This document shows, one piece after another, positions 8,490 through 18,118 of a stretch of 40,397 nucleotides of DNA. The DNA comes from Bacteroidota bacterium (GTDB lineage: Bacteria > Bacteroidota > Bacteroidia > Palsa-948). Below the pieces are notes generated by a model. The model searched no databases. It saw nothing but the letters and a program-made list of their open reading frames with translations, and had not been told where the DNA came from. Position 1 is the stretch's first letter. Every line of letters starts with the position of its first letter. The stretch lies in assembly GCA_023251675.1 (NCBI GenBank), contig JAHEYJ010000010.1, positions 1 to 40,397 of the forward strand, in the 5' to 3' direction. The translations under genes and the position numbers were made by a program.

Positions 8490-9221
8490 ATGACAAAATG
8501 GATCGAAGATTGGTTTGGCTCGGAATATTATTGCCTTTTGTATAAACACAGAAGTTCGGATGAGGCAAAGCTATTTCTCGATCAACTTATTGCCATTCTG
8601 AAGTTAGAGGCCGGAAAAAAAATTCTTGATTGCGGCTGCGGAAGAGGAAGGCACGCAGGCTACCTGGCTAAAAAAAGATTTGATGTGACGGGTATTGATA
8701 TCAGCGAAAAGAACATTTTAACAGCAAATAAATCGGGTTCAACAAACCTGCACTATTATACCCATGACAGCAGAAATATTTTCCGAACAAATTATTTTGA
8801 TGTTGTACTGAGTCTTTTCACCAGCTTCGGGTATTTTGAAAAGGATACCGAAAACAACAAGTCTATTCGGTCGATGGCCATCGCACTTAAAAAAGACGGA
8901 TGGTTTGTCCTCGATTTCATGAATTCCGTTAAAGAAAAAAAGGAGCTGGTCCGCCATGAAAGCTCAAAATGCAAAAAAGTTAAATTTGAGATCAAACGAT
9001 TTACCGGGAACAATTGTTTCGTAAAAGAAATAAGTGTTTCTGATTCTAAAAAAAAAATCTCTTACCGGGAACAGGTAAAAGCCTATGCCCAAACAGAACT
9101 TGAAAACTTTTTCAGGCAAAATGGACTGGCGGTCGTACATTTGTTTGGCGACTACAACCTTAACCCTTTTGACGAAACAAAATCTGACCGGTTGATACTT
9201 ATTGGAAAAAAGATAAAATGA
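8490..9221 (+). CDS. Class I SAM-dependent methyltransferase
   Basis: 243 aa; KKILDCGCGRGRHAGYLAKKRFDVTGIDISEKNI motif I. Confidence 0.92.
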   Translation: MTKWIEDWFGSEYYCLLYKHRSSDEAKLFLDQLIAILKLEAGKKILDCGCGRGRHAGYLAKKRFDVTGIDISEKNILTANKSGSTNLHYYTHDSRNIFRTNYFDVVLSLFTSFGYFEKDTENNKSIRSMAIALKKDGWFVLDFMNSVKEKKELVRHESSKCKKVKFEIKRFTGNNCFVKEISVSDSKKKISYREQVKAYAQTELENFFRQNGLAVVHLFGDYNLNPFDETKSDRLILIGKKIK

Positions 9222-9928
9222 CCAGCAATCTGACTTATTTATTTGTTTTCCTCACAGCGCTAATAAGCGGAAGCAGCGTATTGTATATTAAAATAGGAGG
9301 CAAATCGCTTAAGCTGATTCTGGCTTTCAGCGGAGCCTACCTTCTTTCCATCACCGTTCTTCATTTGATCCCTGAAATATATGCCCAGGAAAATATTAAA
9401 ACAGGAATTTTTATTCTCTGCGGTTTTCTCCTCCAGATTCTTATTGAATATTTTTCAGAAGGGATCGAACACGGGCACATTCACATTCATAAAGATGAAG
9501 AGAAAACATTTCCAATAGCCATTATGATTGCACTTTCAGTTCATTCTTTTATTGAAGGGATTCCCCTGTCAGGAGAATTAAATGAGACAAAAAAATCACT
9601 GGCAACAGGCATTGTACTTCACAACATCCCCATTGCGATTGCACTGATGAGCATGCTCCTTCAATCGGGACAGAAAAGATCCATCGCATTGATCTGGCTA
9701 TTCATTTTTGCGCTGATGACTCCCCTTGGATCCTTAGCTGGAAATCTGCTTGAAGGGAATCTGCACCTGATCACCCATTATTCAAATTACCTGATGGCAC
9801 TAGTGGTTGGAATCTTCCTTCACGTTTCAACAACCATTCTTTTTGAAAGCAGTGAACACCACCGTTTTCATTTTATAAAACTAGCCGTTATCCTTTCCGG
9901 AATGGCACTGGCACTGATCACTATTTAA
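9218..9928 (+). CDS. ZIP-family metal transporter
   Basis: 236 aa membrane protein; HSFIEGIPL and HNIPIAIAL ZIP TM4/TM5 motifs, His-rich loop EHGHIHIHKD. Confidence 0.9.
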   Translation: MTSNLTYLFVFLTALISGSSVLYIKIGGKSLKLILAFSGAYLLSITVLHLIPEIYAQENIKTGIFILCGFLLQILIEYFSEGIEHGHIHIHKDEEKTFPIAIMIALSVHSFIEGIPLSGELNETKKSLATGIVLHNIPIAIALMSMLLQSGQKRSIALIWLFIFALMTPLGSLAGNLLEGNLHLITHYSNYLMALVVGIFLHVSTTILFESSEHHRFHFIKLAVILSGMALALITI

Positions 9929-10391
9929 TTGACCCAAGCGCTTTCTTAATGCCTTCAAAATCCGGATAATCACCGGCATTGGGAAGTACTTCTGCAAAAA
10001 CAACTGTCCCTTCTTTATCAATAACGAATGAAGCGCGTTTTGAAACGCCCTTTAATCCGGCTACAAATTCTTCAATCTTTATATCGTATGCAGAAATAGT
10101 TTCTTTATTAAAATCCGAAAGAAGAGGGAATGTGATCCCGTTCAGCTCTTTGAATTTTCCAAGAGAGAATGGCATGTCAACTGAAATACCGAACACCTTA
10201 GCGTTCATTCCATTATAAAAGGTCAGTTCGTCACGCGTCTGGCACATTTCTTTTGTGCATACGCCCGTAAATGCGTCGGGAAAGAAAAGAAGAACAACAT
10301 TTTTACCTTTCAACCCTTCCAAAGAAACCATGTTTTTATCCTGGTCAGGAAGATTGAAGCCGGGTGCTTTTTGTCCGATTTTGATTGCCAT
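9921..10391 (-). CDS. Peroxiredoxin (AhpE/redoxin-like)
   Basis: 156 aa; VVLLFFPDAFTGVCTKEMC peroxidatic Cys motif. Confidence 0.9.
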   Translation of the reverse strand: MAIKIGQKAPGFNLPDQDKNMVSLEGLKGKNVVLLFFPDAFTGVCTKEMCQTRDELTFYNGMNAKVFGISVDMPFSLGKFKELNGITFPLLSDFNKETISAYDIKIEEFVAGLKGVSKRASFVIDKEGTVVFAEVLPNAGDYPDFEGIKKALGSIK

Positions 10392-10539
10392 ACTATTTTG
10401 GGGATTAGGTTGATGATATTTTTGGCAAATTTAATTTCTTTTTGATATAAAATAGTGACCAACAACTTTTCATTGAAATGATTTTTAACAGATATTTGCC
10501 GTAGTTACTAAAATAATAACCCCATAAAATAAATCAATT

Positions 10540-11175
10540 ATGTCAGTACTAGTAGGCAAAAAAGCCCCATCGTTTAAAGCAAAAGCCGTGGTGGGCGGAG
10601 GAGAATTTGTTGAGAACTTCTCTCTCGACCAGTATCTGGGCAAGAAATATGTGCTCCTTTTCTTTTATCCGAAGGATTTTACATTTGTTTGCCCAACTGA
10701 ACTTCATGCGTTTCAGAGCAAGCTCAGCGAGTTTGAAAAAAGAAATACAGCCGTTGTTGCTGCTTCAACCGATACAGAACAATCGCATTGGGCCTGGCTG
10801 CAGACCAGCGCGAAAATGGGCGGAATACAGGGCATCACCTATCCGATCGTTGCAGACACGAATAAAACGATTTCGGCAAGCTTCGATGTGCTTTCAGGAA
10901 ACCTCGCTATTCTTCCTGACGGAACCTGGCAGGCAACCGGAGAACTCGTTGCCTACCGCGGGCTGTTCCTTATCGACAAGAACGGGGTCGTACGCCACCA
11001 GATTGTAAACGATATGCCTCTTGGCCGGAATGTAGACGAAGCCCTCCGGATGATCGATGCGCTCCAGTTCAACGAAGAGAACGGCGAAGTTTGCCCTGCA
11101 GACTGGCACAAGGGAAAAGAAGGATTAAAAGCAACGCACGAAGGGATCGCCAGTTATCTTTCAAAGAGCAAGTAA
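10540..11175 (+). CDS. Typical 2-Cys peroxiredoxin (AhpC/Prx1-like)
   Basis: 211 aa; FFYPKDFTFVCPTELHAF and resolving Cys GEVCPADW. Confidence 0.95.
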   Translation: MSVLVGKKAPSFKAKAVVGGGEFVENFSLDQYLGKKYVLLFFYPKDFTFVCPTELHAFQSKLSEFEKRNTAVVAASTDTEQSHWAWLQTSAKMGGIQGITYPIVADTNKTISASFDVLSGNLAILPDGTWQATGELVAYRGLFLIDKNGVVRHQIVNDMPLGRNVDEALRMIDALQFNEENGEVCPADWHKGKEGLKATHEGIASYLSKSK

Positions 11176-11183
11176 GACCCCTG

Positions 11184-11840
11184 ATGAAAAAATACATCAC
11201 CGAGTTCATCGGAACATTTTTTCTGGTAGCGGTTTTCTGCTTAACAAATGGTAATTTTCTAGCACCAATAGCCGTGGGCAGTTTGCTCGCGGCTATTGTT
11301 TATATGGGATTCCCCGTCTCCGGAGCGCATTTTAATCCGGGGATCACGCTGGCCGTATTCCTCCTGAAGAAAATAAGCATCAAAGAATCGTTGATCTATA
11401 TTCTTGTCCAGCTGATAGCCGGATGCACCGGCGCCTTATGTTATTTTCTGATCTGGGGAAGAAATTCCGGCATTCCCAGACCGAATATGGCAATCAATAT
11501 TGTCAAGCCTCTTTTTGTTGAAGCCCTCTTTACTTTCATTTTAGTTCTGGTTTACCTCTTCGTTACCATCTCAAAAAGATCAGCAGGTAATAATTATTAT
11601 GGCCTGGCTGTCGGATTGACTTTAACAGGAATAGGAATTGCAGGAGGGCCAATTTCAGGAGGTGCTTTTAACCCGGCAGTTGGCTTAGGACCAATGGTAA
11701 TCGATAAACTTTTAGGAACTTGCTCTTGCAATCCGTTTGAATATGGCTGGATCTATTTTGCCGGGACTGTCACCGGTTCTGCATTGGCTGCTTTTGCTTT
11801 CTGGTTCATCAATCCAGAAGACATCGGAATAAATAACTAA
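11184..11840 (+). CDS. MIP-family (aquaporin/glycerol-facilitator-like) channel
   Basis: Internal ATG of the 11091 ORF: MKKYITEFIGTFFLVAVFC; motifs SGAHFNPGITLA and SGGAFNPAVGLG. Confidence 0.88.
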   Translation: MKKYITEFIGTFFLVAVFCLTNGNFLAPIAVGSLLAAIVYMGFPVSGAHFNPGITLAVFLLKKISIKESLIYILVQLIAGCTGALCYFLIWGRNSGIPRPNMAINIVKPLFVEALFTFILVLVYLFVTISKRSAGNNYYGLAVGLTLTGIGIAGGPISGGAFNPAVGLGPMVIDKLLGTCSCNPFEYGWIYFAGTVTGSALAAFAFWFINPEDIGINN

Positions 11841-11851
11841 AAATAATTTTT

Positions 11852-12745
11852 ATGCAAAATATTACAGTAATCGGTTCGGGAACAATGGGAAATGGAATTG
11901 CTCACACTTTCGCGCAGTTCGGATACAAAGTTGCTTTGGTTGACATCAAGCAGGAATTTTTAGACAAAGCCATTGCCACCATTACAAAAAATATTGACAG
12001 GCAGGTTGTGAAAGGAAATATCACAGAAAACGATAAGCAAAATATACTGAAGAACATCGCCACTTTTACTAACATGGAAGTTGGCGCGAAAAATGCAGGT
12101 TTAGTAGTGGAAGCAGCAACAGAAAATACAGAACTCAAACTAAAAATCTTCCGGGACCTCGACAAAATTTGCAAACCCGCAACTATTCTTGCAAGCAATA
12201 CATCTTCCATCTCCATTACAAAAATTGCTTCTGCAACAAAACGTGCTGATAAGGTAATCGGAATGCACTTCATGAATCCGGTTCCATTAATGAAATTAGT
12301 AGAAGTCATTCGCGGGGAATCCACTTCTGACGCTGTCATGAGAATCATTATGGAAACGTCGCGCAGGTTGAAAAAAATTCCTGTAGAAGTGAACGATGCC
12401 CCCGGCTTTGTCGCCAACCGGATTTTAATGCCGATGATCAACGAAGCTGTTTACACGTTGCATGAAGGTGTAGCCGGTGTCGAAGAAATTGACACGGTGA
12501 TGAAACTGGGTATGGCTCACCCTATGGGACCTCTCCAGCTTGCCGATTTTATAGGTCTGGATGTGTGCCTTTCCATACAGCAAGTCCTTTTTGATGGATT
12601 TAAAAATTCCAAATACACGCCCTGCCCTCTTCTGGTAAACATGGTAACAGCAGGGCACCTCGGAGTTAAATCCGGTAACGGGTTCTATAAGTATGTTGCG
12701 GGAAGTAAAGAGCTGGTAGTGGCCGACCGATTCAGAAAGAATTAA
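11852..12745 (+). CDS. 3-hydroxybutyryl/acyl-CoA dehydrogenase
   Basis: 297 aa; VIGSGTMGNGIAHTFAQ NAD-binding site, ASNTSSISIT, GMHFMNPVPLMKLVEVI, HPMGPLQLADFIGLD. Confidence 0.95.
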   Translation: MQNITVIGSGTMGNGIAHTFAQFGYKVALVDIKQEFLDKAIATITKNIDRQVVKGNITENDKQNILKNIATFTNMEVGAKNAGLVVEAATENTELKLKIFRDLDKICKPATILASNTSSISITKIASATKRADKVIGMHFMNPVPLMKLVEVIRGESTSDAVMRIIMETSRRLKKIPVEVNDAPGFVANRILMPMINEAVYTLHEGVAGVEEIDTVMKLGMAHPMGPLQLADFIGLDVCLSIQQVLFDGFKNSKYTPCPLLVNMVTAGHLGVKSGNGFYKYVAGSKELVVADRFRKN

Positions 12746-13353
12746 ACCTCTTTGTCCTGAATTTCCTGGATGATTCCTTCAATGAGCATATCTTCTCCTT
12801 TGGATGGATCGTATTTCCACTTTAGATTATTACCCCAGATAAGTCCAAGTGACTGCCACATGAAGGCAGAGAAGGTTCCTCGATAATCCTTTATCACTTT
12901 AAAAGTGGTCATCCCCGTTTCTCGGTTGATCAGGCGGATAAGAATTTTACCCTGGTTCATTGTTAAGTTTTTCAGATCTGCCTCAAACTGGTCTTTGAGT
13001 TCTTGTTCTGTTTTTTTCAGGAAAGGGGCACGCTTGTTTTCAGGGATATTAGCCATAATGGCATCGTACTCTTTCAATTTAATAGAAGCAAGAACTGCGT
13101 ACGGATACGCTTTCTTTACATCCCTCTTTAGTTTTAAATAAGCCAGCAGATCTTTTTGGTTTTTAAAAACCCTATTAGCCACCACAGGTACTTCTTTAAG
13201 AGTCAATGTAGGCAGTTCTTCTCCGTTAATAATAATAGAAGGAACCATTATTTTATTGTCCGGTGATGGCTGTGCAAAACCTCCAGTTGAAATTATCAAA
13301 AGAAGAAAAATTGCCGGGTAAACGAAGCGGGTTATGTTGAGAAATCGGGTCAT
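12742..13353 (-). CDS. DUF4294-like secreted protein
   Basis: 203 aa; NGEELPTLTLKEVPVVANRVFKNQKDLLAYLKLKRDVKKAYPYAVLA... GKILIRLINRETG pattern. Confidence 0.75.
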   Translation of the reverse strand: MTRFLNITRFVYPAIFLLLIISTGGFAQPSPDNKIMVPSIIINGEELPTLTLKEVPVVANRVFKNQKDLLAYLKLKRDVKKAYPYAVLASIKLKEYDAIMANIPENKRAPFLKKTEQELKDQFEADLKNLTMNQGKILIRLINRETGMTTFKVIKDYRGTFSAFMWQSLGLIWGNNLKWKYDPSKGEDMLIEGIIQEIQDKEV

Positions 13354-13467
13354 TGAGTTGCTTACATTTCAAGAACTATGCCATGAATGGAACGATGCAA
13401 TGTTTAAAATGTTACAACAAAGATATAGAAATTGTAATTAAAAGCAAAACAGAGGATTCCACTCAGG

Positions 13468-14967
13468 CTATTTAACATCAGAAAGCCTGTTCTTTTTCCA
13501 TTTTGAGAGAGCGCACGCAACAGTTTTTACTTCTTCTCTTTTTTCAGAAGGCGAAAATAATCTAGCAGCAATCAAAGAAGCGATAAAAGCTTCGTCTTCC
13601 GATTCAGAAAATAATTTATCAGGGGAAAAATATTTGCTTACAAATTGAGTGTCAAAATTACCCGAAACGAATGCTTCGTGCTGAAGAACGAATTTACAGA
13701 AGGGCAATGTCGTTTCAACCCCGGTTATCTTATATTCATCAATAGCCCGGATCAATCGTAAAATGGCCTCTTCCCTGTCTTTTCCGTAAGTAATCAGTTT
13801 AGCAATCATCGGATCGTAATAGATTGGAATATCCATCCCCTCCTCAAAACCATCATCAACTCGAACGCCAGGTCCTTGAGGCACTTTATACACGGTAAGT
13901 GTACCTATATCCGGAAGAAAATTATTGGCAGGATCTTCAGCATAGACGCGTACTTCAATGGCGTGTCCGCTGATCTTCAGGTCTTCCTGTTTGAAAGGAA
14001 GTTTCTGTCCCTGCGCAATACGGATCTGCTCTTTTACCAAATCTGTTCCGGTTATCATTTCAGTAACGGGGTGTTCTACCTGCAAACGAGTATTTACCTC
14101 CAGAAAGTAAAACTCTTTATTGGCATCGACTAAAAACTCAACGGTTCCTGCCCCCACATATCCGCATGCTTTTGATAAACGCACAGCACATTCTCCCATT
14201 TTCTTTCTGATCTCAGGAGAAAGTACAGTAGAGGGCGCTTCTTCCACCACTTTCTGATGCCTTCGCTGAACCGAACATTCGCGTTCAAACAGATAAACCA
14301 CATTGCCATGCTTGTCAGCAAGGATCTGTATCTCCACGTGTCGCGGCTTCTCCACATACTTCTCAATAAACACAGCCCCGTCTCCAAAAGCGGATTGCGC
14401 TTCACTTGAGGCTCGTTTTACTTCTTCTTCCAGGTCATTCTCCTTTTCAACAATGCGCATTCCTTTTCCTCCGCCGCCCGCACTGGCTTTAATAAGGATC
14501 GGAAAACCTATTTGTTTAGCAACTTTAATCGCCTCCTGAATATCCTTAATAGATCCTTCCGTGCCCGGCACCATTGGTACGTTATGCTTCTTCGCTGTAA
14601 CTTTTGCAGAAAGTTTATCGCCCATCATTTCCATCGCTTCGGCTGGAGGTCCAATGAAAAGGATTCCTTTATTCACCACCGCTCTTGCAAACGCAGCATT
14701 CTCCGAAAGAAATCCATAGCCCGGGTGAACGGCATCTACATTTAATTTTTTACAAACCTCAATGATCTTTTTTCCGTTCAGGTAGGATTGAGAAGAAGGT
14801 GGTGGTCCTATACAAACCGCTTCATCCGCAAAACGGACAAACGGAGCGTTTCTGTCGGCTTCAGAAAAAACAGCAACGGTAGTAATTCCCATCTCTTTGC
14901 AAGAACGCATGATGCGCAGCGCAATTTCTCCGCGGTTGGCAATGAGTATTTTTTTTATTTGATTCAC
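13468..14967 (-). CDS. accC: Biotin carboxylase (acyl-CoA carboxylase subunit)
   Basis: 499 aa; IKKILIANRGEIALRIMRSCKEMGI, GGGGKGMR, EFLEVNTRLQVEHPVTE-like motif. GTG start at 14967 overlaps the bioA TGA. Confidence 0.93.
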   Translation of the reverse strand: MNQIKKILIANRGEIALRIMRSCKEMGITTVAVFSEADRNAPFVRFADEAVCIGPPPSSQSYLNGKKIIEVCKKLNVDAVHPGYGFLSENAAFARAVVNKGILFIGPPAEAMEMMGDKLSAKVTAKKHNVPMVPGTEGSIKDIQEAIKVAKQIGFPILIKASAGGGGKGMRIVEKENDLEEEVKRASSEAQSAFGDGAVFIEKYVEKPRHVEIQILADKHGNVVYLFERECSVQRRHQKVVEEAPSTVLSPEIRKKMGECAVRLSKACGYVGAGTVEFLVDANKEFYFLEVNTRLQVEHPVTEMITGTDLVKEQIRIAQGQKLPFKQEDLKISGHAIEVRVYAEDPANNFLPDIGTLTVYKVPQGPGVRVDDGFEEGMDIPIYYDPMIAKLITYGKDREEAILRLIRAIDEYKITGVETTLPFCKFVLQHEAFVSGNFDTQFVSKYFSPDKLFSESEDEAFIASLIAARLFSPSEKREEVKTVACALSKWKKNRLSDVK

Positions 14968-16256
14968 AGCAGATTCAAAAACTCTAAAATTGAATCGTAA
15001 ATGTAATCCAAATCTTTATCGGTGATGCAGTAAGGCGGGACAAGATAAATCACATTCCCCAGCGGGCGCAGCAATATTCCTTTATCAAGAAAAAACTTCA
15101 CTGCTTTATCCCGGATGGAATTAAAGTAAGACGTTTCGCCCGATGTTTTAAGTTCGATCGCCAGAATAGTTCCCATTCTCCTGATCTCTTGTATTTTGCC
15201 TTTCACTTTTGACTTTTGACTTTCAACTTTCAACTTAAACTTATTGTGCTTATTCCCTATTCTCCTGATACGCTTCCATGTCTCCTTTTGCTCCATCAGG
15301 TCCATGCTGGCGAGCGAAGCAGCACAAGCCACTGGGTTGGCAGTGAAAGAATGCCCATGAAAAAAAGTATTTATCCGGTCTTTTGAAAGGAATGCATCAA
15401 ATACCTCATCTGTACAGGATGTAACTCCCATGGCCATGGTTCCCCCGGTAAGTCCTTTGGAAAGACACATCATATCGGGTTTGTCAGTTAGATGATCCGT
15501 TGCAAAAAACTTCCCGGTCCTGCCGAAACCAGTAAAAACCTCATCCGCTATTGTAAATATTTGATTCTCCCTGCAGATACGGATCATTTCGCTAAGCGCT
15601 TCTGCATTGTGAACAATCATTCCTGCAACACCCTGCACCAGCGGTTCAAATATGAAAGATGAGATTTGAGATCCGAGATTTGAGATTTGATATCTCAACT
15701 GGATAACAGATTCTTTCTCTTTTCCCTTTACAGGAGCATCAATAAATAGCACATCGAATAAATGGGATTCAAATGGCTTTGAAAAAGCGCCCCGATCGCT
15801 GACCGCCATGGCTCCGAATGTATCACCGTGATAATCATTCTTAAAAGCGATGACTTTTGTTTTAGGTATGCCTTTGTTATACCAATATTGAAAGCTCATC
15901 TTCAAAGCAACTTCCACTGCCGTGGAACCATTATCGGAGAAAAAAATTCTTTTCTGGTTCTTTGGAAATTTCTTCAGGAGCCGTTCTGCCAGTTCTACAG
16001 CCGGTTCATGTGTGAACCCGGCAAAGATCACATGTTCCAGTTGTTTTAACTGCTTAGAAACTTTTTTAGCGATATAAGGATGTGAATGACCGTGAATACA
16101 GGTCCACCAGGAAGAAAGCGCATCGATGTATTTTTTACCATGCTCATCAAACACATACGTGCCTTTCCCTTTAACAATTCCAATAGAATCAGGATTGAGC
16201 CGATGCTGTGTATAAGGGTGCCAAATGATCCGTTTATCGCGTTGGGTTAAATTCAT
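14964..16256 (-). CDS. bioA: Adenosylmethionine-8-amino-7-oxononanoate aminotransferase
   Basis: Start chosen at internal ATG 16256 (MNLTQRDKRIIWHPYTQH); SSWWTCIHGHSHP, FFSDNGSTAVEVALKMSFQYW, FHGHSFTANPVACAASLASM. Confidence 0.94.
   Translation of the reverse strand: MNLTQRDKRIIWHPYTQHRLNPDSIGIVKGKGTYVFDEHGKKYIDALSSWWTCIHGHSHPYIAKKVSKQLKQLEHVIFAGFTHEPAVELAERLLKKFPKNQKRIFFSDNGSTAVEVALKMSFQYWYNKGIPKTKVIAFKNDYHGDTFGAMAVSDRGAFSKPFESHLFDVLFIDAPVKGKEKESVIQLRYQISNLGSQISSFIFEPLVQGVAGMIVHNAEALSEMIRICRENQIFTIADEVFTGFGRTGKFFATDHLTDKPDMMCLSKGLTGGTMAMGVTSCTDEVFDAFLSKDRINTFFHGHSFTANPVACAASLASMDLMEQKETWKRIRRIGNKHNKFKLKVESQKSKVKGKIQEIRRMGTILAIELKTSGETSYFNSIRDKAVKFFLDKGILLRPLGNVIYLVPPYCITDKDLDYIYDSILEFLNLL
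15201..15236. repeat. Heptanucleotide repeat (TTTTGAC)2(TTTCAAC)2
   Basis: tttcac-ttttgac-ttttgac-tttcaac-tttcaac-tt inside bioA; encodes KLKVESQKSKVKGK on the minus strand. Confidence 0.9.
15661..15695. repeat. Heptanucleotide repeat (GAGATTT)n, five units
   Basis: gagattt-gagatcc-gagattt-gagattt-gatatct inside bioA; encodes LRYQISNLGSQIS on the minus strand. Confidence 0.9.
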
Positions 16257-16325
16257 ACAAAGATTGAATACGTCCCGCAAGTCGGGATGACCCAAGGAGC
16301 CAAATATACAAACTCAGTAGAGAAG

Positions 16326-16940
16326 TCAGATGTTCTGAAAATCCTTTGCGTATTTAAGGATAACTGATTTATCTATTTTACTTTCATTCAAAATACTTGA
16401 AATAGCTTGAAGGCCGCTGTAGGAAGTAATAATTTGTTTAGAAGGCTCGTGAGGAGAACCATTAAAAACCAATCCGATGATTTTGATCCCCCGCTGCTTC
16501 AATGCATCAATGGTAAGCAAAGAATGGTTGATGCTGCCGAGGTAATTTTGAATCACCACGATGACTTCCGCATCAAACTTCTTGATTAAATCAATAATGA
16601 AATGGTTGTTATTGAGCGGAACCATGACGCCACCGGCTCCTTCAATAACCAATGTATTATTTAAAGATGCAGGAAGAACAATTTTATCAAAGTCAATGCA
16701 TATGCCTTCAATCGCTGATGCTTCATGAGGGGACTTATGTTCTCGCAGTTTGTATGCTTCAGGATGTATCACTGACGTTTCATTGGTGATCAGCTTTTTA
16801 ATGAACTCAGAATCCGTCGTATAATACGTCCCCGCCTGAACCGGTTTCCAGTAATCTGCCTGAAGCGCTTCCGTAATAATTGCGGCTACAACCGTCTTGC
16901 CGATATCCGTTCCTATGCCAGTTACAAATATTTTTCTCAT
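16326..16940 (-). CDS. bioD: Dethiobiotin synthase
   Basis: 204 aa; FVTGIGTDIGKTVVAAII P-loop, YWKPVQAG, LVIEGAGGVMVPL. Confidence 0.95.
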   Translation of the reverse strand: MRKIFVTGIGTDIGKTVVAAIITEALQADYWKPVQAGTYYTTDSEFIKKLITNETSVIHPEAYKLREHKSPHEASAIEGICIDFDKIVLPASLNNTLVIEGAGGVMVPLNNNHFIIDLIKKFDAEVIVVIQNYLGSINHSLLTIDALKQRGIKIIGLVFNGSPHEPSKQIITSYSGLQAISSILNESKIDKSVILKYAKDFQNI

Positions 16941-16944
16941 ACAA

Positions 16945-18114
16945 TCAGGAAGCCAATTGTATTTGCAAAGCTAACTTACTGTTTTTCTTTAAAGAAGCGA
17001 TCAGGCCGATAATATCCTTTTCCGTATTAAAAGAATGAAGGCATATCCGAATTCTCTCTTTTCCTTTTTGAACTGTTGGGCTTAAAATCGGTCGCACATC
17101 AAAACCATCTTTTCCGACAAGCGCAGCAAACTTCTTTACATGATCATTTCCTTCAATGATCATGGACTGAATTGGGCTTGAGCTATCTAAAAAACAATAA
17201 ATATTTTCATTTACTATTTTAGTTTTAAATAAGCCTATCAATATTCTGATTTTCAATAAACGATCTCTTGATTGAGAAAGGAATTCATAGGCACATTTTA
17301 TTGACGCCAGTGCGTGAAATGGAAGTGCCGTTGTATAAATAAAAGAACGCGAAAAATTAATAAGATAATCTCTCAACTCTCTGCCACCTAAAACAATCGC
17401 ACCATGACAACCAAGTGCTTTACCAAACGTATGTACGCGGGAAAAAACATCGTTTTGCAAATTCAACTCCACGACCCGCCCTTCACCATTTTTACCAAAG
17501 ATCCCTGTAGCATGCGCTTCATCAACGATCAGGTTTGCTTTATAGGCGTTACATAAAGCAACCATTTCTGTCAAGGGAGAGAAATCGCCGTCCATGGAAT
17601 AAACGCTTTCTACAATTACGAAACAATTGGATTTTCCTTTGTAGTTGTTTTTAAAATGAATCAAACGCTCTTCAAGGTGAGAAAGGTCATTATGATTAAA
17701 AGGAAACGAATCTGCCTTTGACAATCGTATTCCATCGTAAATAGAAGCATGGGAAAGCGCATCATATATAATTGCATCTTCTTTTTTAGCGACCGAAGCA
17801 ATCAATCCAATGTTGGCATCGTACCCGGAATTAAAAATCAAACCCGCTTCAGATTGATGGTAATGTGCTATGAATTCCTCTAACGCTTCGCAATAATTTG
17901 TATTTCCAGTTAAAAGCCGGGAACCGGTAGCGCCGAGTTTGCATTCATTAATTGCAGTTTCCGCTTCAATGTTTTTAAAAAGCGCTTCCGATCGGGCAAA
18001 ACCCAAATAATCATTTGAAGCAAAATCAACAAGTGAATTCTCAGCAGAAAGTTTTCTGAACACCCTCCGCTCTTTACTATCGCTAAGCCGTTGGTTTAAA
18101 AAATTTTCAGTCAA
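16945..18114 (-). CDS. bioF: 8-amino-7-oxononanoate synthase
   Basis: 389 aa; DFASNDYLGF, GATGSRLLTGN, FNSGYDANIGLI, SVYSMDGDFSPL, VDEAHATGIFG, SRSFIYTTALPF. Confidence 0.92.
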   Translation of the reverse strand: MTENFLNQRLSDSKERRVFRKLSAENSLVDFASNDYLGFARSEALFKNIEAETAINECKLGATGSRLLTGNTNYCEALEEFIAHYHQSEAGLIFNSGYDANIGLIASVAKKEDAIIYDALSHASIYDGIRLSKADSFPFNHNDLSHLEERLIHFKNNYKGKSNCFVIVESVYSMDGDFSPLTEMVALCNAYKANLIVDEAHATGIFGKNGEGRVVELNLQNDVFSRVHTFGKALGCHGAIVLGGRELRDYLINFSRSFIYTTALPFHALASIKCAYEFLSQSRDRLLKIRILIGLFKTKIVNENIYCFLDSSSPIQSMIIEGNDHVKKFAALVGKDGFDVRPILSPTVQKGKERIRICLHSFNTEKDIIGLIASLKKNSKLALQIQLAS

Positions 18115-18118
18115 AATA

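Noticed and set aside
10607-11008. 133-aa + strand ORF
   Set aside because: Out-of-frame overlap of the 2-Cys peroxiredoxin; no domain.
11091-11183. Upstream extension of the MIP-channel ORF
   Set aside because: Overlaps the peroxiredoxin 3' end with a non-membrane sequence; the ATG at 11184 gives a proper TM start.
11902-12441. 179-aa minus strand ORF
   Set aside because: Lies wholly antisense to the 3-hydroxybutyryl-CoA dehydrogenase gene, which has clear family motifs; low-complexity translation.
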